Assembly: GCA_963841715.1 (NCBI GenBank)
Contig: CAWJDP010000003.1
Span: 510,565-574,564, forward strand
Direction: 5' to 3'
DNA: 64,000 nucleotides
Origin: DASPWW01 sp963841715
GTDB taxonomy: Bacteria; Actinomycetota; Thermoleophilia; Solirubrobacterales; 70-9
Positions 16,016 to 22,970 of the stretch are shown here, piece by piece. How positions within the stretch are numbered: position 1 is the first letter of the stretch; each line of letters starts with the position of its first letter. The position numbers and the translations under genes were made by a program. The notes under the pieces are model-generated. The model made no database searches, was not told the DNA's origin, and saw only the letters and a list, made by a program, of their open reading frames with translations.

Positions 16016-16022
16016 TCCTCGG

Positions 16023-16814
16023 ATGCCCAAGGTCCGCTACGAGCGCTCCGGCGCGGCCGCGGTGCTCACGATCGAGCGCCGCGAGCGCCGCAACGCGGTG
16101 GACGCCGAGACCGCGGGCCTCCTGCTCGACGGCCTCCGCGACTTCGAGGCCGACGACGACGCCCGCGTGCTCGTGCTCACGGGCGACGGCCCCGAGGCGT
16201 TCTGCGCCGGCGCCGACCTGAAGGCGCTCGCCGAGGTCGGACCCGATACTCCGCGGGATGCGATCGAGGCGGTCTCGGAACGCCCCGAGGGGCCGATGGG
16301 GTTCAGCCGTCTGACGCCGTCGAAGCCGACGATCGCCGCGATCTCCGGCTGGTGCCTGGCCGGCGGGCTCGAGCTGGCGCTGTGGTGCGACCTGCGGATA
16401 GCGACCGAGACCGCGAAGCTGGGCTACCCCGAGCGCCGCTGGGGGGTGCCGCTGATCGACGGCGGGACGCAGCGGCTGCCCCGGATCGTCGGCATCGGCC
16501 GCGGGCTCGAGCTGATCCTCACCGGGCGCATCGTCGAGGCGCACGAGGCGCTCGAGTGGGGGCTAGTCAACGAGCTCGTCGGCGAGGGCGCCCACCTCGC
16601 GCGCGCGCTCGAGCTCGCCGAGGGTCTCGCCGGCTTCCCCCAGGAGACGATGCTCTCGGACCGCCGCGCCGCGCTCGAGGGGTACGGGATGCCGCTCGAC
16701 GACGCGCTCGCGCTCGAGGCCGAGCTTGGCCGTTCCTCGGTCGAGGTCGGGATTCGCGGCGCGGCGCGCTTCGCCGCCGGGGAGGGCCGCGGCGGCGAAG
16801 GCGCCGGCGCCTAG
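16023..16814 (+). CDS. Enoyl-CoA hydratase/isomerase family protein
   Basis: Crotonase-fold acyl-CoA enzyme of 263 residues. The CoA-binding oxyanion segment is FCAGADLKAL near residues 60-69, and the second is ISGWCLAGGLELALWCDLRIA near residues 106-126 (GGLELAL being the oxyanion-hole glycines). The catalytic Glu region is ETAKLGYPERRWGVPLIDGGT, close to hydratase members. It acts in the cytosol, most likely in fatty-acid or amino-acid acyl-CoA breakdown. Starts at ATG 16023, 7 bp after the preceding small membrane gene. The exact acyl-CoA substrate is not readable. Confidence 0.88.
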   Translation: MPKVRYERSGAAAVLTIERRERRNAVDAETAGLLLDGLRDFEADDDARVLVLTGDGPEAFCAGADLKALAEVGPDTPRDAIEAVSERPEGPMGFSRLTPSKPTIAAISGWCLAGGLELALWCDLRIATETAKLGYPERRWGVPLIDGGTQRLPRIVGIGRGLELILTGRIVEAHEALEWGLVNELVGEGAHLARALELAEGLAGFPQETMLSDRRAALEGYGMPLDDALALEAELGRSSVEVGIRGAARFAAGEGRGGEGAGA

Positions 16815-16820
16815 TGGTCT

Positions 16821-16833
16821 AGCCCTTCGGGCT
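16821..16833. terminator. Short hairpin between convergent genes
   Basis: AGCCC and GGGCT flank a 3-base TTC loop between two convergent stops (16814 and 16833). The stem is only 5 bp and its last base enters the stop codon of the minus-strand gene, so the call is weak. Confidence 0.3.
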
Positions 16834-17465
16834 CAGGTCGAGGTCGCGGGCTGCGCGCTGCCCTCGGCGCGGAACAGGATGATGCTCACGACGAGCACCC
16901 AGAGAAGCGAGAGCACGATCCCGAAGAACCCGAGCGGCGTGATGTTCAGGATCCCGATCACGATCGAGGCCCACCCGAGCCACTTCGGCATCGCGCCGTA
17001 GCGGATCGTGCAGAGGCCGGTCGCGAACAGCGTCAGGGCGAACCCGAGCGCCAGCGGGAAAAAGAGATCCTGGTCGAGGACTGAAAGCGTCTGCACCACC
17101 CCGGCGGGTACCTCGGTCGCGACTTGGCCAAGCGTGAAGTCGAGGCTGCTCGCGATCGCGCCGCCGGTTCCGAGGACGAGGATGCCGCCGAACGCCAGCA
17201 TCGACAGCCGGCCGTCGCCGCCCTCGGCGCGCAGCAGTGCGCGGCGCAGGCTGCCGCCGAACCAGATCAGGAACAGCACGGCGAAGAACCCGCACAGCCC
17301 GGCGATCGTCGCCTTCGACGTGTGCGCGCTCCAGTAGGAGACGACCGACGCCGTCGAGTCGTCGTCGTTCGGCGTGTTGTTGTCGAGCACGAACACCGCG
17401 GCGATGAACGCGAAGAACAGGACACCGGTCAGGGGAGCGAAGCGCTCCCAGCGTGAGCGTGTCAT
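16833..17465 (-). CDS. Polytopic membrane protein, unknown function
   Basis: A 210-residue membrane protein with about six hydrophobic segments: PLTGVLFFAFIAAVFVLD, a second at TIAGLCGFFAVLFLIWFGG, then LAFGGILVLGTGGAIASS, FFPLALGFALTLFATGLC, WASIVIGILNITPLGFFG and SLLWVLVVSIILF. The first external loop is rich in Asp/Asn/Ser (DNNTPNDDDSTASVVSYWSAH). It starts at ATG 17465 with GGAGG a few bases upstream. I do not recognise a named family; neighbouring genes give no function. Confidence 0.7.
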   Translation of the reverse strand: MTRSRWERFAPLTGVLFFAFIAAVFVLDNNTPNDDDSTASVVSYWSAHTSKATIAGLCGFFAVLFLIWFGGSLRRALLRAEGGDGRLSMLAFGGILVLGTGGAIASSLDFTLGQVATEVPAGVVQTLSVLDQDLFFPLALGFALTLFATGLCTIRYGAMPKWLGWASIVIGILNITPLGFFGIVLSLLWVLVVSIILFRAEGSAQPATST

Positions 17466-17535
17466 GAGGACCTCCTCGGTTGGACCGTGGGCTCATTCCC
17501 ACAGCGCGAAGGAAGCAAACCACGGAACTGGAGTT

Positions 17536-18393
17536 TCAGTCCTCCGGGAGCCGGAACGAGGTCAGCAGGCGCTTCTCGGTCTCACCCTCCACTTCGGCGA
17601 CGACTTCGACGTGGCCGGCGAGTGGCGTCCCGCGCAGCTTCGTCGCCAGCAGATCGTCGACCTGGAAGATCCCGGCGGAGTTGTTCATCTTGATCTCGAC
17701 CCTGACCGGGCGTGCCTCCCCGGCCGAGATCTCGACCTCGTCGATTGCCGCCGCCGACAGCGAGTGGATCCCCTGGCGCCCCGCCTCGACCGGGATCCGC
17801 GAGCGACCCTGCGCCATGTCGAGCGCGTCGGCGACGCGGACGACCCCGGCCTCAAGCGTGTACGGCTCGCCGCGTCGGCGGTGGCCGATGATCGAGTGCA
17901 GCGCCTCGGCGATGACCACGGTCCGCTCGGGCTCCTGGTAGATGCCCTCGAGCAGACGCTCGAGCTTCGGCGCCGTCATGAACAGGCTGTAGGCCTCGTG
18001 GTCGGCGCGGTGGATCGACATCCCGACATCGTGAAATAGCGCCCCCGCCGCGACGACGACCTCGGCGTCGCGGTCGCGCATACCGTGGTCGGTGACCATC
18101 GCCGGCTCGATCCCGGCCTTGACAAGCAGGCGTAGCAGCCGCAGCGCGATGTTGAGCACGATCTGGACGTGGACCCAGGAGTGATCGGACATCCCGAGCC
18201 GGACCGAGCGCGCCTGGGTCATGTACCACCAGGCGCGGACCTGGGGGTCGTCGTTGACAGCGTCGATCAGCGCCTCGAGGCGGCGGTTGCCGCGCGTCGG
18301 CGCGCGCACCCGCGCCTCCGCGACCGCCTCGGCGGGGCGCCGCGGCTCCGGGCCTTGGTTCGGGGTCGGGCTGCCGCCGTAGGCGCTCATCAT
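17536..18393 (-). CDS. HD-domain phosphohydrolase
   Basis: A 285-residue soluble protein with an HD metal-dependent phosphohydrolase domain. Metal ligands are recognisable as HSWVHVQIVLNIAL (His) near residue 70 and AGALFHDVGMSIHRADHEAYS (the HD pair plus following His residues) near residues 115-135. Later come IIGHRRRGEPYTLEAGVVRVADALDMAQGRSRIP, including the conserved Asp. The fold is the type acting on nucleotides or cyclic dinucleotides. The C-terminal 85 residues have a beta-rich region (EVEISAGEARPVRVEIKMNN...GHVEVVAEVEGE). I place the start at the ATG pair 18388-18393; open frame continues upstream but loses coding character. Substrate unknown. Confidence 0.8.
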   Translation of the reverse strand: MMSAYGGSPTPNQGPEPRRPAEAVAEARVRAPTRGNRRLEALIDAVNDDPQVRAWWYMTQARSVRLGMSDHSWVHVQIVLNIALRLLRLLVKAGIEPAMVTDHGMRDRDAEVVVAAGALFHDVGMSIHRADHEAYSLFMTAPKLERLLEGIYQEPERTVVIAEALHSIIGHRRRGEPYTLEAGVVRVADALDMAQGRSRIPVEAGRQGIHSLSAAAIDEVEISAGEARPVRVEIKMNNSAGIFQVDDLLATKLRGTPLAGHVEVVAEVEGETEKRLLTSFRLPED

Positions 18394-18456
18394 CGGGAGT
18401 GTCTCAGTCGCGCCCGCCGTTTCCGCCGCCGCGCGGTCTAACGTCACCGCTCGATC

Positions 18457-18663
18457 GTGCCCGATGCCAGTGGGAATGGGAACGCGCCAACGGCCGTCTG
18501 TCCTCACACGGGAGTCACGATCCCCGAATGCTCGTGCATTCGCTGCCTCGAGGATCAGATCCGGCGCAACAGGCCGATCCTGCTCGAGCGGGAGCGCGGC
18601 ACAAGCGTCGAGCACGTGGCGTGGTGGCGACGGCGCGGCCGCCGACACAGCGCCGCCGCGTAG
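18457..18663 (+). CDS. Possible small Cys-rich protein
   Basis: A 68-residue reading frame (GTG 18457 to TAG 18663) with a plausible small zinc-site arrangement, VCPHTGVTIPECSCIRCLEDQI near residues 14-35, with CxCxxC (ECSCIRC). The tail is Arg/Trp-rich (EHVAWWRRRGRRHS). It starts 63 bp from the divergent HD-hydrolase and ends 33 bp before a TTG-started crotonase gene on the same strand. The spacing and the conserved-looking Cys block make a real small gene plausible, but no ribosome-binding site is convincing and I do not recognise a family. Confidence 0.4.
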   Translation: MPDASGNGNAPTAVCPHTGVTIPECSCIRCLEDQIRRNRPILLERERGTSVEHVAWWRRRGRRHSAAA

Positions 18664-18696
18664 GCGAGGTCAGGCGCGGCGCGGGCGGGCGACGGC

Positions 18697-19416
18697 TTGA
18701 GCGGGCTGCTCTCGGTTGAGCGCATCGGCGAGGTCGCGCTCGCCGCGCTCAATCGCCCCGAGAAGCGCAACGCGCTCTCGATCGAGATGCGGGTCGAGAT
18801 CGGCGAGGAGTTCTCGCGCCTCGGGAGGGACGAGGGCGTCGGCTGCGTCGTGCTGACGGGAGCCGGCACCGCCTTCTGCTCGGGGATGGACGTGACGCAG
18901 TTCGGCGGCGATCTGGAACACAAGCGGCGCCTCGTCGAGACGAGCGGACTCGCGTTCGAAGCGGTCGGGACCTGTCCGCGGCCGGTCGTCGCCGCGGTCA
19001 ACGGGCCGGCGGTCGCCGGCGGGTTCGCGCTTGCGCTGCTCAGCGACCTGCGACTCGCGGCGAGCGCCGCGAGCTTCGGGTTCCCCGAGCTCCCGGCCGG
19101 GATCCCGCCGAGCTACGCCTCGGCCCGTGCCGTGCTCCCAGCGGCGCTCGCACAGGACCTGTGCTTCAGCGGAAGGGTCCTCGACGCCGGCGAGGCGCTG
19201 CGGGCCGGGATCGTGCGCGAGCTCTGCGACGGCGACGTCGTAGCCGCCGCCGTTGAGCTGGCGGAACGGATCGCGGCGATGCCGCGGAGCGCGGTGCTGG
19301 CGACGAAGCGGCGCAAGCTGCTCGAGCGCGAGCACGTGTGGGGGTTCCTGTTCGAGGAGGAGCGGCGGGCGTTCGCGACCGCGCTCCTCGGCGAGGACGC
19401 GGCGGACGCGGGCTGA
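18697..19416 (+). CDS. Enoyl-CoA hydratase/isomerase family protein
   Basis: A 239-residue crotonase-fold protein. Motifs are EKRNALSIEMR near residues 23-33, the CoA/oxyanion segment FCSGMDVTQFGG near residues 58-70, and VNGPAVAGGFALALLSDLRLA near residues 96-116. The usual catalytic Glu segment of hydratases (here FGFPELPAGIPPSYA) carries a glutamate in the expected area. It starts at TTG 18697 (SGLLSVERIGEVALA). Role is presumably acyl-CoA turnover; it is not obviously part of a longer operon. Confidence 0.85.
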   Translation: MSGLLSVERIGEVALAALNRPEKRNALSIEMRVEIGEEFSRLGRDEGVGCVVLTGAGTAFCSGMDVTQFGGDLEHKRRLVETSGLAFEAVGTCPRPVVAAVNGPAVAGGFALALLSDLRLAASAASFGFPELPAGIPPSYASARAVLPAALAQDLCFSGRVLDAGEALRAGIVRELCDGDVVAAAVELAERIAAMPRSAVLATKRRKLLEREHVWGFLFEEERRAFATALLGEDAADAG

Positions 19417-19432
19417 ACGAGCTCGCAGCGCG

Positions 19433-19876
19433 TCAGCCGCACACGGGCCAGGCGCTCGGCCCGGTGCGCCTGTAGAGCATCGCCGCGCGCATGTCCTGCT
19501 CGGCCTCGGGGGCCGCCGCCGGGTCACCCTTGCCACCGACCGACGCCCAGGTCCCGCTGTCGAACTGGTACTTGCCGCGGTAGGTCCCGTCCGAGGACAC
19601 CGCCTTCGGGTCGCCGCCCGACTCGCACGCGGCGATCGAGTCGAGCGTCGACCGCGAAACGCTGCCCGGAAGCTTCGCCGCGGGGTTCTTCGCCGCCTTC
19701 GCGGCATCGATCGCGTGCGAGGACTGCATCGTGCCCTGGTCGTAGGCGAGGCGGTGGGCGGAGACCGAGCCGCCGGGCTCGCCGTTGAACAGCGCCGTCA
19801 ACGCGAGAATGGTTCCTGCGACGACGGCGATCACGGCCGCGAGCGCCGCGGCGAGAAGTCGGAGGCGACCCCACAT
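19433..19876 (-). CDS. Exported Rpf-like transglycosylase
   Basis: A 147-residue protein with an N-terminal membrane/signal segment (LRLLAAALAAVIAVVAGTILALTALF, residues 5-30) and a C-terminal resuscitation-promoting-factor-like lytic transglycosylase domain. Visible signature: DSIAACESGGDPKAVSSDG, in which E85 would be the catalytic acid (the family CESGG motif), followed by TYRGKYQFDSGTWASVGG and ending in AMLYRRTGPSAWPVCG, a Cys and Trp close to the end as in other short members. It cleaves peptidoglycan at the cell surface. Starts at ATG 19876; convergent with the crotonase-family gene. Confidence 0.82.
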   Translation of the reverse strand: MWGRLRLLAAALAAVIAVVAGTILALTALFNGEPGGSVSAHRLAYDQGTMQSSHAIDAAKAAKNPAAKLPGSVSRSTLDSIAACESGGDPKAVSSDGTYRGKYQFDSGTWASVGGKGDPAAAPEAEQDMRAAMLYRRTGPSAWPVCG

Positions 19877-19939
19877 GGCTCGCCGAGCCTAACATGAGCA
19901 AACCGTTAGACGTGTAAGTGGCGGCAAACAGACCTTGCG

Positions 19940-20272
19940 CTAGCGTCGTCGCCGGCGCCCCGCCGGCCGCCTGCCCCGAGCCTCCAGGCGTCCCTGGCGC
20001 GTCTCCGCCGCGCTCACCCGCGTCACTCCGCGCAACTCGCCGATCAGGACCTCCTCGACACAGCGGCGGTGCCAGTGATGGTGATCGGAGCCGCCGGCCC
20101 GGCGCACGTAGTGGACGATGACGTGCTCAGAGCCGATCTCGACGTCCCCGTGGCAGCCCGGGCAGCGGTAGAGCTTGCCGGCGATTCCGCGTATCAGCCA
20201 CGCCTCGTCGCCGTCCGCGGTCAGGCCCCGCAGGCTCGTGCGCGTGTCGGGCAGGCCCTCGAACGCGCTCAC
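19940..20272 (-). CDS. Small zinc-ribbon-like protein
   Basis: A 110-residue protein with a probable metal site: LYRCPGCHGDVEIGSEHVIVHY near residues 31-52 (CxxC) followed by DHHHWHRRCVEEVL (His/Cys) near residues 61-74. The C-terminus is Arg-rich. The start GTG at 20272 overlaps the stop of the upstream oxidoreductase by 4 bp (GTGA), so it is co-translated with it. Similar small CxxC...HWHxxC proteins occur in actinobacteria, often beside oxidoreductases, without known function. Confidence 0.7.
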   Translation of the reverse strand: MSAFEGLPDTRTSLRGLTADGDEAWLIRGIAGKLYRCPGCHGDVEIGSEHVIVHYVRRAGGSDHHHWHRRCVEEVLIGELRGVTRVSAAETRQGRLEARGRRPAGRRRRR

Positions 20273-21840
20273 GGCCGTGGGTGGTCCTCGAGTGCCGCAA
20301 GTGCAGCGCCGCGACCGTTGAGCGCGATCACCGACCCCCCAGGGTGCGTCGCGGCTCCACATAGATAGAGACCCTCGAGCGGTGTCCGCCACTCGAGCCG
20401 GCGGTCCCACATCTGATCCGGTAGTGCCTCACCCTGGAAGATGCTCCCGCCGGTGAGCCCGATCCGCGCCTCGATGTCGGGCGGGCCGAGCACCTGCATC
20501 TCCTCGACGCAGTCGCGGACATCGGGTGCATAGACCGCGATCGCATCGAGGACCAGCTCGCCGATAGCCCCCCGGCTCCCGTCCCAGTCCCCCTCCGCGA
20601 GGTCGTAGGGCGCGTACTGCGCGAACACGCTCATCACGTGGTGCCCCGGCGGCGCGACCGAGGGGTCGTATCCGGTCTGGAAGTAGAGCTCGCAGAACCC
20701 GACCGCCGGCTCCCCCCGTCTGCAGGCGTCGAAGGCATCCTGCGCGGCGTCGAGCCCGGGCGTCACGGTGACCATTGCCCGCTGCGGCTCGAAGTCGCCG
20801 GCCGCGCTGAAGCTCGGGACCCGCGAAAGCGCCGCGTTCAGCTTCACGACCGGCGAGCGGACGCGCCAGCGCGCGAGCCGGTCGCGGAATTCGTCCGGCG
20901 CGACCCCGTCGAGCATCGCCAGGGTTCGCTTCGGGTCGGCGTTCGCGAGCACGATCGGCGCGCGAATCAGCTCCCCACTCTCGAGCTCGACGCCCTCGCC
21001 GGGGAGGATCCGCGCGACGGGCACCCCGGCGGCGAGCACGGCGCCCGCCTCGCGCGCGGCGTCGGCGATCGCGAACGAGACCCGGCCCATCCCGCCGGGG
21101 ACGTAGCCCCAGACGTGACCGAGCCCGAGAAGGTCGCCCTGCCCGTGCATGAGATGGACGGACGCCGTGCCCGGGTCGCGCGGCCCGGCCCAGGCGCCGA
21201 TCACGCCCTGGCCGAACAGCGCGTGCTTCAGCCGCTCGTCTTCAACGTAGCGATCGAGCGTGTCGGCGATCGCCTCCTCGAAGGTGATCGAGATCAGCTC
21301 GTCGTCGCGGAGCACGGACTCGATCTCGGCCCGCGAAGGCGACGGATGCTGCCACATGTCGCCGTCGGGGCCGTCGCGGAGCAGCTTGCGGATGCGCTCG
21401 AACGTCGCCTCGTAGGCGAGCACGCCGTCGATGTCCTCGCGTGCGAACCCGTTCGCCCGCATGTGCTCGACGGTACGGCCGTCGTCGAGGAACCGGGCGA
21501 ACGAGCTTCCATCCGGGAGGGGGCACCACAGATTCGGATCCGCCGGGATCACCGAGTAGCCGTGCTTCGCCAGTCCCAGCTCGCGTACGACGACGTCGTC
21601 GAGCAGCCCGACCACGTACGCGCACGGGCTGACGAGGAAGCGGTCGTCGGTGAACGGCCGCTCGAGCGTGCAGGCCCCGCCGAGCACCTCGCGGCGCTCG
21701 AGCACGAGCACCGAGCGGCCGGCCCGGGCGAGGTAGGCCGCCGCGGTGAGCCCGTTGTGGCCGCCGCCGACCACGAGCGCGTCCCAGTCGCGCGCCGCGA
21801 GCACGGCGAGCGGCTCCGGCAGCCCGACCCTCCCGATCAC
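20269..21840 (-). CDS. PYROXD2-like FAD oxidoreductase (phytoene dehydrogenase fold)
   Basis: A 523-residue FAD enzyme. The dinucleotide-binding motif is DALVVGGGHNGLTAAAYLARAG near residues 19-40, with VLVLERREVLGGACTLERPF after it, the mark of the CrtI/PYROXD2 group. Near the C-terminus ITGLCG-like LYLCGAATHPGGSVIALNGRGAALAAL supplies the second FAD contact. Length matches PYROXD2-type proteins rather than carotenoid desaturases, and no carotenoid genes are near. Start is GTG 21840. The following small zinc-ribbon protein overlaps its stop by 4 bp. Upstream, before an IS481 insertion, it faced the acyl-CoA synthetase gene across about 100 bp. Confidence 0.85.
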   Translation of the reverse strand: MIGRVGLPEPLAVLAARDWDALVVGGGHNGLTAAAYLARAGRSVLVLERREVLGGACTLERPFTDDRFLVSPCAYVVGLLDDVVVRELGLAKHGYSVIPADPNLWCPLPDGSSFARFLDDGRTVEHMRANGFAREDIDGVLAYEATFERIRKLLRDGPDGDMWQHPSPSRAEIESVLRDDELISITFEEAIADTLDRYVEDERLKHALFGQGVIGAWAGPRDPGTASVHLMHGQGDLLGLGHVWGYVPGGMGRVSFAIADAAREAGAVLAAGVPVARILPGEGVELESGELIRAPIVLANADPKRTLAMLDGVAPDEFRDRLARWRVRSPVVKLNAALSRVPSFSAAGDFEPQRAMVTVTPGLDAAQDAFDACRRGEPAVGFCELYFQTGYDPSVAPPGHHVMSVFAQYAPYDLAEGDWDGSRGAIGELVLDAIAVYAPDVRDCVEEMQVLGPPDIEARIGLTGGSIFQGEALPDQMWDRRLEWRTPLEGLYLCGAATHPGGSVIALNGRGAALAALEDHPRP

Positions 21841-21912
21841 GTCGTTGACGGCGCTTGCAGCGATGGCGCAATTATGCGCGCGTTCCCGCCCGGCGCGGCG
21901 CGCCCGACGCTA

Positions 21913-21918
21913 GCTAGG
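21913..21918. repeat. IS target-site duplication, left copy
   Basis: GCTAGG directly outside the left IS end; an identical hexamer lies directly outside the right end (22940-22945). Confidence 0.85.
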
Positions 21919-21941
21919 TGTAGTTCCTAACCAGGTTGTTC
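21919..21941 (+). repeat. IS481 left inverted repeat
   Basis: Begins TGTAGTTCCT and ends GTTGTTC. The transposase stop codon (TAG, 21927-21929 on the minus strand) lies inside it. Confidence 0.85.
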
Positions 21942-22856
21942 GTGAAGCTCGACGAGTCGAGCCCCGGGCGACTTGTGGCCGAGGGAGCCATGCCTTCGGC
22001 GGAAGTTGTAGTGCAGAAGCCAGGGAGCCAGTTGCCCGCGCCGCGCCTCGGAGCTTCCATAGAGCCGTGAGTAGGCCCACTCCCTCAACATCGTCTGGAT
22101 GAAGCGCTCGGCCTTGCCGTTCGTCCGCGGGCGATAGGGCCTCGTCCTTAGGTGCCGCAGCCGGAGCTCGCGGCACGCAACGGCGTGCGCGGTTGAGACG
22201 TAGGGAGAGCCGTTGTCGGTCATCACGCGCTCGACGCGGACCCCGCGCTCAGAAAACCAGGCGATCGCGCGACGCAGAAAGCCGACCGCCGTCTCGGCGC
22301 GCTCGTCTGCCAACACCTCGACAAAGGCGAGACGCGTCGCGTCGTCGACCGCGACGTGGCAGCACTCCCAGCCGTAGCCGCGGCTTGCGTGGCGATGTCC
22401 GATCACACGCTTGCCCGCGACCCCGAAGCGGCCGAGCTTTTTGACGTCGACGTGGATGAGCTCCCCCGGCCTCGAGCGCTCGTAGCGGTTGGGCGGCTCC
22501 GGCGGCTCAAGGCGCGAGCGCTTGCCGAGCCCGATCCGACGCAGCCAGCGAGAAACGGTTGATAGCGCCATCCCGAGGATCTCCGCGATCTCGGCCGCGG
22601 TCATCCGCAGCCGCCGCAGGCGCTCGATCGCCTCGATCCGGGCTCGGTCGGTCCTCGAGGGGATCCGCCTGGGCGCTGAGGAGCGGTCCGCCATCGACTC
22701 CCCGCGCCGATAGCGCGCTGCCCACTTCGCGACCGTCCTCACCGAGACGCCGGCGGCATTAGCCGCGCTGGCGTAGCTCCAGCCCTGCTCGGTCACCCGC
22801 CTTGCGAGCAGTTCGCGAGAGTTCGGACAGGTCTTGGCGTTAGCGTGGATGTTCAT
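21927..22856 (-). CDS. IS481-family DDE transposase
   Basis: A 309-residue transposase. Residues 20-50 form a helix-turn-helix (WSYASAANAAGVSVRTVAKWAARY) and residues 70-110 a second one (RIEAIERLRRLRMTAAEIAEILGM...STVSRWLRRIGL). The catalytic rve domain has D137 in ELIHVDVKKLG, D214 in VMTDNGSPYV and E250 in RTNGKAERFIQTM; the second Asp and the Glu are separated by 35 residues, the usual DDE spacing. All three catalytic residues are present. I chose ATG 22856 because AAGGAGGAG precedes it with good spacing; a TTG at 22922 would extend the protein into the terminal hairpin and is less likely. Confidence 0.92.
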   Translation of the reverse strand: MNIHANAKTCPNSRELLARRVTEQGWSYASAANAAGVSVRTVAKWAARYRRGESMADRSSAPRRIPSRTDRARIEAIERLRRLRMTAAEIAEILGMALSTVSRWLRRIGLGKRSRLEPPEPPNRYERSRPGELIHVDVKKLGRFGVAGKRVIGHRHASRGYGWECCHVAVDDATRLAFVEVLADERAETAVGFLRRAIAWFSERGVRVERVMTDNGSPYVSTAHAVACRELRLRHLRTRPYRPRTNGKAERFIQTMLREWAYSRLYGSSEARRGQLAPWLLHYNFRRRHGSLGHKSPGARLVELHEQPG

Positions 22857-22920
22857 CCGGTGCTCCTCCTTGGTGCTGGGTTGGTTCGCACCCCCAGCCT
22901 CCAAGGAGGCCCGGATGAAC
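22851..22920. promoter_or_regulatory. Long hairpin covering transposase start and ribosome-binding site
   Basis: Between the transposase start and the right IS end the sequence folds back on itself. GTTCATCCGG (22851-22860) pairs with CCGGATGAAC (22911-22920), then CTCCTTGG (22866-22873) with CCAAGGAG (22901-22908), with 1- and 2-base bulges, and GCTGGG/CCCAGC can pair further in the loop. The arm includes the ATG and the GGAGG of the transposase. RNA read into the IS from outside would hide these signals, which would limit unwanted transposase synthesis. Confidence 0.7.
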
Positions 22921-22939
22921 AACGTGCCGAGGAACTACA
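22917..22939 (-). repeat. IS481 right inverted repeat
   Basis: Read inward it begins TGTAGTTCCT and ends GTTGTTC, matching the left end apart from a 6-base block. Direct repeat GCTAGG follows at 22940. Confidence 0.85.
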
Positions 22940-22945
22940 GCTAGG
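22940..22945. repeat. IS target-site duplication, right copy
   Basis: GCTAGG, identical to 21913-21918. Confidence 0.85.
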
Positions 22946-22970
22946 CTGCGGAATACAGGAGGAGGTGCAG

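Larger units (their letters stand above)
21919..22939 (-). mobile_element. IS481-family insertion sequence, complete
   Basis: A 1,021-bp element carrying one transposase. Its ends are 23-bp imperfect inverted repeats: left TGTAGTTCCT + AACCAG + GTTGTTC (21919-21941) and right, read inward, TGTAGTTCCT + CGGCAC + GTTGTTC (22939-22917). The terminal 10 bp are identical and 7 more match further in. A direct repeat GCTAGG abuts both ends (21913-21918 and 22940-22945), which marks the exact insertion. The transposase is intact, so the copy may be active. It sits in the roughly 100-bp space between two divergent genes, 25 bp from the acyl-CoA synthetase start. Confidence 0.92.

Noticed and set aside
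22857..22922. Longer transposase start at TTG 22922
   Set aside because: ATG 22856 has a good ribosome-binding site and gives the usual IS481 N-terminus; the extension would encode the terminal hairpin.
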